A DNA stretch of 64,000 nt from positions 22,690,873 through 22,754,872 of the forward strand of contig NC_079214.1 of the NCBI RefSeq assembly GCF_029633865.1, read 5' to 3'. This DNA is from Lampris incognitus. Lineage: Eukaryota > Chordata > Actinopteri > Lampriformes > Lampridae. The notes beneath the pieces were generated by a model that saw only the letters and a program-made list of their open reading frames with translations, had not been told where the DNA came from and searched no databases. Both the position numbers and the translations under genes were made by a program. How positions within the stretch are numbered: the first letter of the stretch is position 1; each line of letters starts with the position of its first letter. Of the stretch, positions 1 through 11,016 are shown piece after piece.

Positions 1-1169
1 CACAGCCAGAACAAATTATGTCAGCTAATATTCTGGGCATGTGGATATGCTCATGCTTTATATTGTGCTTCTAGACCAGTATCATATTCTCTGGGTTGCT
101 AATTGCATCATAGGAATGAGTGCCTTGAAGCCTCTTGTGATTGTTGGAGGGCTCATAGGTGTCAGACTGGAGATATTCCATGGAGCCAATAAGCAATTTG
201 TTGGATTGACAGCAAGGTTGGTTAGGATAATAAGCCCCTCTGACACATGTATTCCTTAAAGCTGAAATCTGACTTTTTCCACTATTTGAAACATGATGAA
301 GATGGGGCGATTCTGCTGGACAGAATCAGTATTACAGTAGAACAATGTTTCAATATAGTTTGATGCAGGAGGAAGGGAGAAATACACCTGTTCCAACTTA
401 TTTTCTCTGACTACAAACAAGGTGTAACAACCATTGTGGCTCATGTGCTGTCATCACCCTTGTAAAAATGGGATACCTGGACTAAAGTAAATGCAGATAG
501 TCATATATTACATACTTCCTCAAAATATAATATCATAACAATGTTCTACAGTAATACCGATTATCCAACAGAAGCATCACCACATCAGCATCACATTTCA
601 GTCTTTTTATCTGCAATGATCAAGCACCAGTGTCACTCATCTATTGAACTGCTCTTATCAACTCGGGAGTTGTACTTATTGAGTGGAAGGCTGCAAACAT
701 CTGCCCTGTCCCAAACCCAAGCCATATTGGTGACTGGTGGCCAATTTCCCTAGACTCACAAGTCAGCCTTTAATGCTTCTCTCAGCTAGAGACTGAGGCT
801 ACACTCCCAGCTTTCATTGCTAAAACTGGGTGGAAACAATTAATAATAATAAAAAAAAATCCCTTACAGAAATAATCCAAAGTCTTTAGGGTGGCCCTTC
901 ATATTGGGGTGGTGACATGCATAAGTCGTGTGCTTGTAAACACTTGTACCTGCAAAATGTGCATTATAGGATGGCTCAGCCACAGTCACCGAAGAAAACT
1001 CAATCTCATGTTGCTTGGGACATCAATTTTCAATGTTTAAAAAAAGCTCTGTGTTACAAAGTGATTCGCTGTATCGCCATTTGTTTCACTATGGAGGAGG
1101 ATGGGGAAAAAGCATAATTTCCCGTAAGGCATGTCCTAGATTTCCAAAGCAGTAGGCATAGGTTTGTTA
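1..1169. other. Non-coding stretch inside a csnk1g1 intron, with two copies of a short dispersed repeat
   Basis: No convincing gene is visible. The short open frames have no recognisable domain and no splice context. Two segments (about 300-360 in minus orientation and 541-620 in plus orientation) resemble a motif that recurs near 19.3 kb and 21.6 kb; it carries a conserved 'gtccaacagaa' core. The stretch probably lies in a csnk1g1 intron, because coding exons of that minus-strand gene occur only above 12.4 kb. Confidence 0.5.
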
Positions 1170-1384
1170 GTGGCCGTTCTCACCACCGTTTTGACAATTA
1201 TCTTGCATTTAGAAGTCCCCAGTCAGAGATCTCCGATTGTCTGGTATCGCGAGACTGAATATCCCTGACCTCATGTCTTGGAAAGGTCCAGAAGATATTT
1301 GTGCTGAAAAAGCTCATGCCAATAGCCCTGGATGTATGCAAGAATCTGCATGCATACTTACCAGGACATAGCACAACAAATACG

Positions 1385-1588
1385 TGTTGTGTATAAGTCA
1401 CAACAGTGTGACTGTAGTCTAGGCCACTGCAGCTTGAAGTTTTACTACAGCCGGTTTACGGCAGTCGGTTTACGGCAGTAACACAAGACGTGGTTGATAC
1501 TATACTGTACGTATATATAACGTTTACTGTGGCAGCAATAAACACAGTTTGATTCAAAGTCGTGCTCCAAGTTCTGCTGGACAAAACA
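1385..1588 (+). repeat. 5' long terminal repeat of the Gypsy element
   Basis: 204 bp, TG...CA bounded, matching 5403-5608 over its whole length with roughly a dozen substitutions and one 2-bp length difference (about 94 percent identity by eye). It contains a tandem 'cggtttacggcagt' doublet near 1452-1478, a TATA-like 'gtatatataa' near 1510 and an AATAAA at 1537. Confidence 0.93.
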
Positions 1589-1589
1589 C

Positions 1590-1605
1590 TGGCGACGAGG
1601 ATGGG
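1590..1605 (+). other. Primer-binding site of the Gypsy element
   Basis: The segment 'tggcgacgaggatggg' starts one base after the 5' LTR and begins with TGG, as expected for pairing to the CCA end of a tRNA. The tRNA was not identified. The gag start codon at 1601 overlaps its 3' part. Confidence 0.75.
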
Positions 1606-2506
1606 ATTTTCACTCACGCCTCTCTCTCCCTTCCTAGCTCTACCCGGCGAACCACCAGTTCCTTGGACTCGCTGGCATGAATCGTTCGAGACATTCATCG
1701 CAGCTGCGGGTTTGGTGGACGCGGAAGACTCACGGCAGAGAGCCCTGCTGATACACAGCTTGGGCAGCGAGGGTCAGCGGATCTTTAGGACGCTTGGATC
1801 CACTCCTACATACGTGGCTTGTGTTGCTAAACTCGCTGGACATTTTGCCGCTTCACAGAGCGTCATACTCTGGCGGATTGTTTTCCATCAGCGCCAGCAG
1901 CGCGCGGGTGAGTCAGTACATCACTACATAGCTGACTTGAGGGGTCTGGCTAGCCTCTGTAAATTCGGGGCTCTGGAAGATGAACTAATAAGGGACCAGC
2001 TGGCAGAACACACCAATAACCATAAAGTCAGAGAGAAACTGCTCATGTCCCCTGATGATTTGACTCTGTCGAAGGCAGTGAAAATAGCATTCCAGGTGGA
2101 GTCTGCCGCTGGATTAGCATCTCAATTAGCATGTTCCCCACTATCCATGCTGGCAACACAGACTGTACAGCCCGCCTCGACTCCACCCGAACCCGAGGTG
2201 AGCAACGCAGAGGTGAATTTTGCTGGGCGCCAGAGAGCGCCAACACGCACGGCATGTAGTAATTGCGGCTCTTCAAATCACCCCACCCGTAGCCCTACCT
2301 GCCCAGCCAAAGGACAGACATGTTCACGTTGCGGCAAGTTAAACCACTTTGCGAGGGTTTGTCGTTCCAACCCTGCTGCTTCCCCTCAAACGCAAAGTGT
2401 TTCCCGCCCACCGGCACCAACGACCATCCATTCAGTAAGCTCCCAGGCCCGGCCCTTCAAGTGGTGCACTGTGGATTGGACAGGGTGTGTTTGCCGCTCC
2501 TGCTAG
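1601..2506 (+). CDS. gag: Gypsy Gag polyprotein (open frame intact)
   Basis: An uninterrupted frame of about 301 codons begins at the first ATG after the primer-binding site. Gag assembles the virus-like particle and binds the element RNA. The N-terminal half carries a typical retrotransposon Gag domain with a 'PWTRWHESFETF' segment followed by a helical region. The C-terminus has two zinc knuckles. The second, near 2332-2373, is canonical C-x2-C-x4-H-x4-C (CSRCGKLNHFARVC). The first, near 2257, has six residues between H and C. Its end overlaps the protease frame (from about 2320), which lies in the -1 frame, consistent with expression of pol by ribosomal frameshifting. Gag is the only part of this element without an obvious lesion. 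Confidence 0.85.
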   Translation: MGFSLTPLSPFLALPGEPPVPWTRWHESFETFIAAAGLVDAEDSRQRALLIHSLGSEGQRIFRTLGSTPTYVACVAKLAGHFAASQSVILWRIVFHQRQQRAGESVHHYIADLRGLASLCKFGALEDELIRDQLAEHTNNHKVREKLLMSPDDLTLSKAVKIAFQVESAAGLASQLACSPLSMLATQTVQPASTPPEPEVSNAEVNFAGRQRAPTRTACSNCGSSNHPTRSPTCPAKGQTCSRCGKLNHFARVCRSNPAASPQTQSVSRPPAPTTIHSVSSQARPFKWCTVDWTGCVCRSC

Positions 2507-3987
2507 ACACAGGGGCTTCAAAGTCGTTACTGAACGTGTCCACAGTCCGACGGTTTTTTCCCCTGCGGCACATCACGACTGATGCGGAGGACCTGTACGG
2601 CTATGCCAATTCCAAGATTGGTATGGTGGGTACCGTAGACTTTTCAATTCGGTATGGGACCAAAGCCCTCACCTCATTCACTTTCCAGGTGTCCCATCAT
2701 GGAGCTAACCTTATGGGTCTAGATTTGTTCTGTGACTTAGGGTTCTCTCTCATGGACAATGCTGGCTGTATCATCCTGGCTGTGGGCCTGTCATGACAGC
2801 AGCGCTGGCCTTCTCTGTTAAGCGGCCTGGGCTGCCTAACTGCTTTTAACCACCAGCCCCTCCTGAATCCTGAGGTGCGCGCAGTCATCCAGCCTCTGCG
2901 CTGCCTACCTCTTGCCCTGCGTGACGACATAACTGCTGAACTGGGGAAGCTGCTAGACGCAGGCATAATCGAGCGCGTGGATGCATTGCCCTGGATCTTC
3001 AACCTGGTCATCTACCTGGATGACATTGTGGTGCACGGCCCGACTGCAGCCGTCCATGATGAGCGCCTCACTAGGGTGTTCAATGTCATCGCCAGCCACA
3101 ATCTCACGCTGAATGGCGAGAAGTGCACCTTCTCAGTACCCGCCATCGAGTTTGTGGGTTTCCGCCTGACTGCTGATGGCGTCAGCCCGCTCCTTTCTAA
3201 TGTGGAGGCAATACAAGGCCTCCCTGAACCCACGTGCTCGACCCAGCTCGCTTCCTTCCTGGGTATGACGGCCTATTACTTGCGCTTCCTGCCTCAGTAT
3301 TCTTCAACCACAACCCCACTACGGGAACTCCTAAAAAAGGATGCGGCCTGGACATGGACCCCGGTCTGCTCTGTAGCTGTGCGCCAACTTAAGGAACAGC
3401 TTACATCTCCCCCGGTGCTGGCACATTTTGACATTAGCAGCCCCACTATAGTCACCTGTGACGCCTCCAACACAGCAGTGGGTGCTGTGCTGTCCAAGCT
3501 CCAGCACGACACTGAGCGCCCTGTTGCATTCGCCTCTCGCTCACTCACTGCGGCTGAACAGAAATACTCCGTGGGGGAGCGGGAGGCATTGGCATGTGTG
3601 TGGGCGTGTGAGCGTTGGCACATGTACCTGCATGGGAGGCACTTCACGCTGCAGACTGACCACCAGGCCCTTACGTCCCAACTAGCTTCGTCGGGGTCAG
3701 GACACAAACCGCTGCGGGTCCACCGCTGGTCCGAGAGGCTCCAACAGTGCGACTTCTCCCCTCAGTTCACCCCAGGTCGGGATAATGTAGAGGCGGACCT
3801 TCTTTCCAGAGCTAGCCCTGGCCCCGCACCAGACTCAGGCCCAGACCTAACGGAGCCAGACCTCATTCAGATGTTGCACGCCCCACTCCAAGCTGCAGTT
3901 TGTCTCCAGGACCTCCAGCTTGCCTCGGAGGCGGACCCCCTCCTCTCCCAACTTCATCCGGGAGGGCTGGCCCCTGACGGTCCCTGA
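2320..3987 (+). pseudogene. pol: Gypsy pol, first part: protease, truncated reverse transcriptase, RNase H
   Basis: One frame covers this segment, broken by a TGA at 2794-2796. The aspartic protease shows 'LLLDTGAS' with its catalytic Asp codon at 2506. Reverse transcriptase begins near 2875, but sequence normally lying between 'ERVDALPW' and 'YLDDIVVHG' is missing. The YLDD box (3013-3024) follows only a few codons later, so the fingers and the palm portion with the first catalytic Asp are gone. Downstream come the thumb and an RNase H domain with 'TCDASNTAVG', 'VGEREALACV' and 'LQTDHQAL', containing the expected acidic residues. A frameshift near 3950-3987 moves the reading into the integrase frame. 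The copy cannot encode a working reverse transcriptase. Confidence 0.88.
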
Positions 3988-5253
3988 GGAGCTGGTACCG
4001 TACAGAAGGGTCAGGGAGGAGCTGTCCTGTTGGCATGATGTCTGCGTGGCTCGGGGGCTCTGCACAGTGGTCCCTGTCGGCCTGCGGGCACGTATCCTGG
4101 CCATGGCCCACGAAGGTAATTTGGGCATTGTGAAGGTGAAGCAGCGTTGCAGGAGCCTTGTGTGGTGGCCGGGCATTGACAGGGACATCGAGGCCATAGT
4201 AAAAGACTGCACAGCCTGCCTTGTCAGTGGGAAGACTGGCCCGCCGGCCCCACCCCCACAACATCCAGTACACTGGCCTGCCACTGCCTGGGAGCACATC
4301 CAGGTGGATATCTGTGGGGAGCTCCACGGTGTCCCGCATAGTCAGCGCTTCCTTGTGGTGGCATACGACCTCCACTCTAAGTGGCCGGAAGTGATCGCTG
4401 CGGGTTCGGTCACGACCCAGGTGGTCACTGCCTTCCTCGCCTCTCTGTTCGTCAGATGGGGGATCCCTAACAGAATCACTACGGATAACGGCCCGCATTT
4501 TATCTCAGCTGAGTTTGCAGCTTTCCTGGCAGACAAAGGGATCAACCACATTCGCACTGCCTTTTACCACCCAGAAGCCAATGAAGGGGTGTGGAAAGGT
4601 TCAACCAAACACTAAAAAACAGCAACAGGGCACATCTGGCTGACGGTCTACCTTTCTCAGCTGCTTTACTTCACACCATGCTGCACTACCGGGCGACACC
4701 ACACTCAACCACAGGCAGCTCACCAGCCCACCTCATGATAGGCCGGGAGCTCCAACTTCCTCTGGATCGCCTGCGAGCACAGTTGGCTACCGCACCTGCA
4801 TCGGTAACGCCGGTCCAGCACAGCAGCAGGGTCGCTGGCCGTCAACGTCAGATGAAACAGCAGTTTGACAGGAGGTGTAAAGTGCGTGCGCCACAGTTCA
4901 CAGTTCTGGACTGGGTCCGGGTCCGTCGGCCGCACCGGGGTCACAAATTGCTCTCCTGGTCGGCACCACTGCAGGTCACCAGTCAGCTAGGTGCAGCGAC
5001 ATTCCGCCTCTCTGATGGGTCACGGTGGCATGCCAGCCGACTTCACAAGGTAACTCCACCTAACACCACACACCCCAATGCCTCGGAGAACTGGGGTTCA
5101 ATGGCGGCAGACTGTGACTTTCCCATAGCACAGCCAGAACCCGCAGAGGGACACCCAGCTGAGGGTGGGGGCCCCGCAACTGATCATGAGGCCCGGCCAG
5201 CTCGAGCTCGGGCTCCACCAGGCTATCTGAAAGACTATGTTACGGACTTCTAA
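3920..5253 (+). pseudogene. pol: Gypsy pol, second part: integrase, frameshifted
   Basis: Two overlapping frames (3920-4615 and 4591-5253) make up the integrase, which inserts the cDNA into the genome. The N-terminal H2C2 zinc domain is present, but the second His position reads Asn ('AHEGNLGI'). The catalytic core keeps its first Asp ('VDICGEL', near 4307) and second Asp ('TTDNGPHF', near 4485). The catalytic Glu ('VERFNQTL', near 4594) is only reached after a one-base shift near 4585-4592. The C-terminal region holds 'LDWVRVRRPHRG' and 'WHASRLHKV', resembling the GPY/F-type module. The frameshift and the Asn substitution both argue for inactivity. Confidence 0.85.
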
Positions 5254-5386
5254 CGTTTAGGTTAGTTAGAGTGTGGCCTGTCACGTGGCAGAATAATCCA
5301 CATGGCTACACTGGTAACTGGTAGTCCACCCAGTTTACCTAGTTGTGATACAGATCATTCATGTTCACTGTTCTGGTGATTTCTGT

Positions 5387-5402
5387 AGAGGGGGGGAGAA
5401 AA
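5387..5402 (+). other. Polypurine tract of the Gypsy element
   Basis: An all-purine run (agag, then G's, then agaaaa) sits directly against the 3' LTR, where plus-strand DNA synthesis is primed in LTR elements. Confidence 0.85.
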
Positions 5403-5608
5403 TGTTGTGTATAAGTCACAACAGTGTGACTGTAGTCTAGGACACTGCAGCTTTTTAAGTTTTACAACAGCCGGTTTACGGCAGTCGGTTTACGGCAGTA
5501 ACACAAGACGTGGTTGATACTACCCTGTACATGTATATAATGTTTACTGTGGCAGCAATAAACACAGTTTGATTCAAAGTCGTGGTCCGAGTTTTGCTGG
5601 ACACAACA
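5403..5608 (+). repeat. 3' long terminal repeat of the Gypsy element
   Basis: 206-bp counterpart of 1385-1588, starting TGTTGTG and ending in CA. It is followed by 'atact', which matches the 5' flank 'atacg' at four of five bases. Several differences from the 5' copy show the insertion is not very recent. Confidence 0.93.
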
Positions 5609-6430
5609 ATACTCTTGTTAAAGCTGCCCACATCTGGCTCACCCAGACAGACTCTTGCCAGGCATCAATGGTTCGGATTCTGCTGGCTGATATGTCAAAA
5701 GATTTTGACCTTGTTGACCATGCAAAACTCGTGAAGCACTTCGTTACACTCTATGCCCACAGCTCCTTACCTGCCTCCAAAGCTATACAACCGCAAGAAG
5801 AGAGAGTTGTGGCTAATGTAGCACAAGGAGAGATATTACATCAGGGGTTCCACAAGGAGGCGTCGCTTCACCCTACCTGTTCCCGTTACATATGTCCACC
5901 AGCTCAGTCCTGTTTCAACATAGACTTAATATTTGGTATGCTGATGGTAGAGGGCTGTCCCGTATCATTATACTCTTGGATATAGGGAATGACATTAATG
6001 GAAAGTGAAGCAAGGCAGCTTGAGGAATGGGCTGCAGCAAAAAAATATGCTTCTCAACAGCAAGAAGTGAATGGAGCTGGCCAAGGACCCTCCCCATCTG
6101 CCCCTCTAATCCTCAGTGGACAGGTTGTTCCTGTTGTAACAAGTACAAAATACCTGGATTTCTACCTGGACTATCGGCTTAGTGGGGACGTTCAGAAGAT
6201 CCGTTTGACATCTATAACCCACTGACCAGGCCATGTCTAGAGTATGGGAGCGTACTGCTTGTGAGCTATACAGAGACACAACAAGCCACCATGGACAGAG
6301 TTCAGGAAAGGGCTGTCAAAATAATGACTAGGTACAGGGGCATCCCTTTGCATCTTCCTGATCTACAGACACGAAGAGAACAGGCTACTGTTGGGCTGCT
6401 CAAGGACATGCATGCACCAGCCTAACCATC

Positions 6431-7102
6431 TTTTTCACAACCTTCTCCTTCCTAGTAAGTGAGAAAGGTCTGGCCCGCTTCTTCGCAAAAACAATCAGCT
6501 GTCACTGTTAAAAACAAGAACAAATAGACCGACAAACTCCACCATCTCATATGGCACCAGGCTTTATAATAATCAATAATTTTGAGAATTTATACTGTAT
6601 TGATAGTGCTGGATTTTTAACCATGTACTTTTTTGATCATATATATGTTGTCTTTTATTTCAAACTGTACCTTCAGCAAATTTCAATCATTGTATCGCAA
6701 GTCAGAATGATTGAACTCAAAATTATTGTTCTGCTTAGGTTATTTCCAACATGTACGTGTTTTTCGCTCCACCAGTTGGTGTAACCTGACCAAAAAATTT
6801 CAACAAAGATATATATAGGGACTGGAGAGTTTCTCCAACCATGGTAAGGATACCGGTTAGTATTATGTTACATGACCCCATGGTCCAGATGGGTAAAATA
6901 ATTATTCATAAAGGGAAAAAAGTCAGATTACAGCTTTTAAATTGCTTGAATGACTTTTGCGGCACCGCCGGTGTTTCCCCTATTCATACAAACAGCTTCT
7001 ATCCGAAAGATTTCTGGATGGCGGTTGCTCACAAGACATGACAGTGCCTTCCTGTTACATTACACCCCCCTCATACTTATGATATCTTATGTTTTATTGT
7101 AG
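6431..7102. repeat. Intronic DNA with a copy of an unnamed dispersed repeat (about 6725-6925, plus)
   Basis: The segment from about 6725 to 6925 aligns by eye with the reverse complement of about 19080-19290. Shared landmarks are 'ttggtg.aacc.' followed by 'ggagagt.tctcca' and 'ccatggtccagatgg.taaaataa'. No coding potential is evident, so the shared text points to an interspersed repeat. The remainder has nothing recognisable. Confidence 0.5.
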
Positions 7103-10100
7103 ACGACGGCACCTTCAACTATAACACAGCTGATGACTTCATCCCCTACACAGACTGAAAGTAGCTCTCTTGTTTGAAAGTTGGTCCAATTTCCAGACAT
7201 TTTAAATATGCAAACAAATCTACCGCTTCTGACAAATGCCTGCCATGATTAAGTCATGGATGCATTCTTTCTGATCACTTAAAAGTGTCTTATGTAAGAT
7301 TGCTGGAACCCTCTGCGTTCTTGACCTGGCAATCTTATGGCTTTTGTGTAAACTATTGTCATGTCAGAACATTTCCAAAAGTGTTAAGAGGTCCTCAGCT
7401 GGCAAATTGCCACTACAACTTTATCGGAATATCTACTCCGGCTCATGTTAACACAAGTGCTTGGCATGGAAAATTGCCAGACGACTTGTGATTTAGGCTA
7501 CATGGGTGAAAGGGGTTATAGACTGACCATTAGCTGGAAGAATAGAAGTCTTGGATAACATCCTTTCTGTGCTGCAAGAAATTAATCAACATAATTTTTA
7601 TGTAAACAGCATATGAATGATCCAAGTAAATCTCAGATGAAGGCAACAACTTCTCAATTAACTGTCATAGCTTCTCTCATCCCAATTTATCAAACTCTGA
7701 AACCAGTGCCCTGGACCTGAACACCCACCTTGCCGAGGAAAAAAAAAAAGAAAAAAAAAGCTTTAACAAAAATAAAAATTAACATTAACAAAAATAAAAA
7801 AATAGCTTTAACCCCACTTCATTTTTTGCTTACAAACAGAAGTTAAATTTAAAAAGGAAAAGTACAAAACCCTTTTCATTTAAAACTGACACCTGTTTAT
7901 TCATTTTTTTGAGCAAATCAATTTTATGGCACTAAAAACGGTGGCTTCTGATAAGCCCAGTCTTAGACTGTTTGTGGTAGATTTCAATATTCCTTATGTT
8001 TAAGCAGTCCTGGGCTTAAGTCAACAAAATTGTCGGGCAAATTGTTTGGGGGGAGAGGCTATAAATAGTGCAGCTAGATTAGACATTATGGTCTACTTTC
8101 AAGCTACAGCAAATAACCAAAATTCTATCATGTTGATTTTGTAGCTCGGAGGCATAAAAATATAGAAATCCAGTGGTCTATTGTGTCAGTCATTTTCACA
8201 GTAGTCTATAAATGCGGTAAATGCTTAAAGCAACCCCGAGTAACTTTTTGGATTACAGCAATGTCTTTTATGTCAATGTTGCAAAGAGAACAGAGGGGCT
8301 TTTCTTTCTTAGCAAAAGGGGAAAAAAAGGTTGTTTTTTTTCATTTTTCTTTTTTCCATCTTTCGTTTCTTTACATATATGTAAGACAAACAAAGTAAAA
8401 CGTTTAATAATTATAATGTGTGCTGTAAAGCAATTCCTACATTTTGTACTTGGTGGCATCACAAAAACAAGGTTTCTATGGGTCTGAATGGCAATTGCGT
8501 TATTCTCCCACAGCCATCACACTATGCGACCAAAATAAATCTAATGATACTTTTAAGCAAAAATAAGTTGCCAAGTGCCACTTTAAAGGTTTAAATTTAC
8601 GAAAACATACCAGACATGCTCAATGGGATTTTCAAATATCGAAGGCCTGAAGAATCAAGGAATTTCTACAGCTCATGAAGTATTGACCATATCACACAAG
8701 TGCAAATGAATTTCAATGTGAGGATGCACAAGTCCTCAAATATTCTTGTAAAAATACTCAGGGAGATGAAGAGTTATTCTAACTCCAATCTATAAAAAAG
8801 CGGATAAAAAAAACATTTTTTTCTTACTTCTCTGCTTATTTTCAAGAACTTAATCTGGGACAGACTGTATTGCCTTAGTTCCACTTTCTCAGAAAATAAA
8901 AAATAGGTTGTGGGTTACATTTTAATGGTTGTGTCAAAATTTAGGAGCACTTTCCTTTGATAAACCAAGAGTAAAACGCGTTACAAAGAAGCGGGAAACC
9001 TTATGCAAAATGAAAAACAGGAAGTTTCCCATATTTCTTTTAGAAACCGCACAGGTCAATTGCAACAAAATATCATTCACAGCAATACAACACCATCATG
9101 GATTGATGTTACAACCCAAACAGGGACAGTTGTTTTCTAAAGTGAAAAGACAAAAAAAAAAAACCGCTAAAAAAAAACTACCCTCAAACACTAACAATCA
9201 AAACTACCCCCCCATTTACATTTTGCCTAAACAGCTTAAAGTGTCTCTGTTATTTCAGTGACATGAGCGGGGTGCCGTGCTTGCTTATAAGGTATACACA
9301 GCATATGTTTGCTTTTTAGCATGGTGGCAAAAAAACAAAAAACAAGACTATACCATCTGTTTGGCAGCAAAGATTTCATCTGTAATTCTCCTTTAAAATG
9401 CTGAGTAATTAATTGGTGTCTTGAGCATTTGTCTGCTATTCACCAATGCAATGCACCACTTCACTATTCAACTTCCTTAACTATTGCCCATTTCCATTTT
9501 TCATTAAAGGGAACGGCTAAAAGGACTGTTTGATGATGTCAAACAAACAAGTGATCAAGCCATACCCTTGGTTGAGGGATACCAGTACTCATATTGAATA
9601 CCCAAATTCCATTAATCACATAAACACTAATTTCTTTTCGGTTAGTTCACATCTACTGTAGCTTTTTTCATTAAGTGAGACACCGTTGTGGCACTGGTTT
9701 ACATTATAAGCCATGCAAGTGCGTAGTTGTGTGAGACCATTATTAACAACTTATCTGGCTGGCCTTGTCCTAATTCCTTAAATCTTAATTTGTGGACTGA
9801 GAAGAGGACCCAACTAGATGAAATTGGCATATGTTTAAATGTCCAAAATTAAAACCTTTCTTTTGTCTGGCAAATCTGGCGAGATGTCACTCTTTGGGAC
9901 TGTTATTGCATGAGATGCTAAAGAACTGGTGTTGAGTTTCATGCTAGGGCCAGGAGGGCCTGTGCCTTAACATGGCTCACTAGTCAAATAAAGACAGCAA
10001 CGCAGCTTTTTCCGACTGCCTCGGGGAGAACAAATCTCACATGACACTCACATGAAAAGGATGTTGCATTCCTTATTGAGACATTATCATTAATATCCAG

Positions 10101-10982
10101 CAACAGTTGTATATGGCTGAATACTGGCACCTGACTGAAACATCCAAGTCAAACCTCATTCATCCAGGAATGGACCAGTGGCACACAGACACTTTGTCTG
10201 CTAACCAGACAGGAGGAAATTTAGACTGTTGCATAGCACACAGGTGAGAAGAAATGGGGTCTAGTTATCCCATCTGGAGGAGAGGACAGAAGCAAGTTAG
10301 CACTAAGAGAGGCAGCCCTACTCTCTAAATATTTAATGAGTTTCCGCACAGTTGGCCTTTTCCAACCACTGCCTTTGCAAAACAGTGGACATTATGTTTC
10401 CTTTCTGGCCATCACATATGCGCCTATAGCTCCAAAATGCTTGTAAAAAACAGCATATCAGAACAAACATGACTTACGTGTAAAACTACTAGCTATGGGA
10501 ATATTATGGGAACATTAACGGGTTGCTATCAGGAACGGTTCAAAATTCTATTGTCCTTTGTGATGTGTTACCACCCATTTCCTCTCATGCACAGAAAAAA
10601 ATAGCTCTTCCCTTCATTTCATTTTTCTGATGCAGTCATTTCATCCTCCCTAGATTCCTGTCATAAGAGGAGTTGGAAAAAAAATTGAGCCAAGGCTGAA
10701 GATGAATCAGTAGTGCCTTGACTAATTTTTGATGACATGCAGAAATTCTCAAGGGAATTGGCAGTAAGGGAAGTCCATTCGAGGAGCATCCGTTCTCATT
10801 TTATCTTTATATATACAATCTTCGTGACTTGGTGTGAATGGCAGATTTATAGTAAATATCTGTGGACCTGGAAAAAATAAATCTAAATTTTGGCTCCAAC
10901 ACAATTCATTAAAGCAAAAACGTCCACAAGGGATTTTAAGGGGAAATAATTGCCAGGGATATATCTAAGATGCCCCCCCCTA
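7103..10982. other. AT-rich intronic stretch without recognised genes
   Basis: Homopolymer runs and short open frames only, with no domain, transposon end or tRNA-like box recognised. A short plus-strand segment after an acceptor-like site at 7102 is discussed under findings. It is interpreted as intron of csnk1g1. Confidence 0.4.
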
Positions 10983-11016
10983 AAATAAATAAATAAATAA
11001 ATAGATAGATAGATAT
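10983..11016. repeat. Simple repeat (AAAT)n/(AGAT)n
   Basis: Compound tetranucleotide run: about six aaat units followed by gata units, preceded by a C run. Confidence 0.85.

Larger units (their letters stand above)
1385..5608 (+). mobile_element. Ty3/Gypsy LTR retrotransposon, near complete but defective
   Basis: The element is about 4.2 kb. It is bounded by direct repeats of 204 and 206 bp that begin TGTTGTG and end in CA. Between them, in order, are a primer-binding site, gag with zinc knuckles, protease (DTGA), reverse transcriptase (YLDD), RNase H, integrase and a polypurine tract. That order (integrase after RNase H) is the Ty3/Gypsy arrangement. The flanks read atacg and atact, a 5-bp target duplication with one mismatch. 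Lesions include an in-frame TGA, loss of much of the reverse transcriptase, two frameshifts and a changed zinc-binding residue in integrase. It lies in a decayed LINE within a csnk1g1 intron, in antisense orientation to the gene. Confidence 0.93.
1170..6430 (+). mobile_element. Decayed non-LTR retrotransposon (LINE) reverse transcriptase, split by a Gypsy insertion
   Basis: Two blocks, about 1170-1384 and 5609-6430, read as one degenerate LINE reverse transcriptase once the LTR element between them is ignored. The left block has an 'ISLTSCLGKV' segment and ends in 'GHSTTN'. The right block continues in a matching frame with 'TLVKAAHIWL' and then 'DMSKDFDLVDHAKL', the palm-domain motif. Further right, the Y-A-D-D box has decayed to Y-A-D-G near 5937. 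After that come 'YLDYRLSGD' and a C-terminal 'RVQERAVKIMT' segment near 6300. Stops and frameshifts rule out function. The outer ends are estimates and the LINE clade was not assigned. Confidence 0.62.

Noticed and set aside
3294-4498. Minus-strand frames of 137-211 codons across the Gypsy pol region
   Set aside because: They lie opposite RNase H and integrase. They have no domain, and the plus strand explains the open reading.
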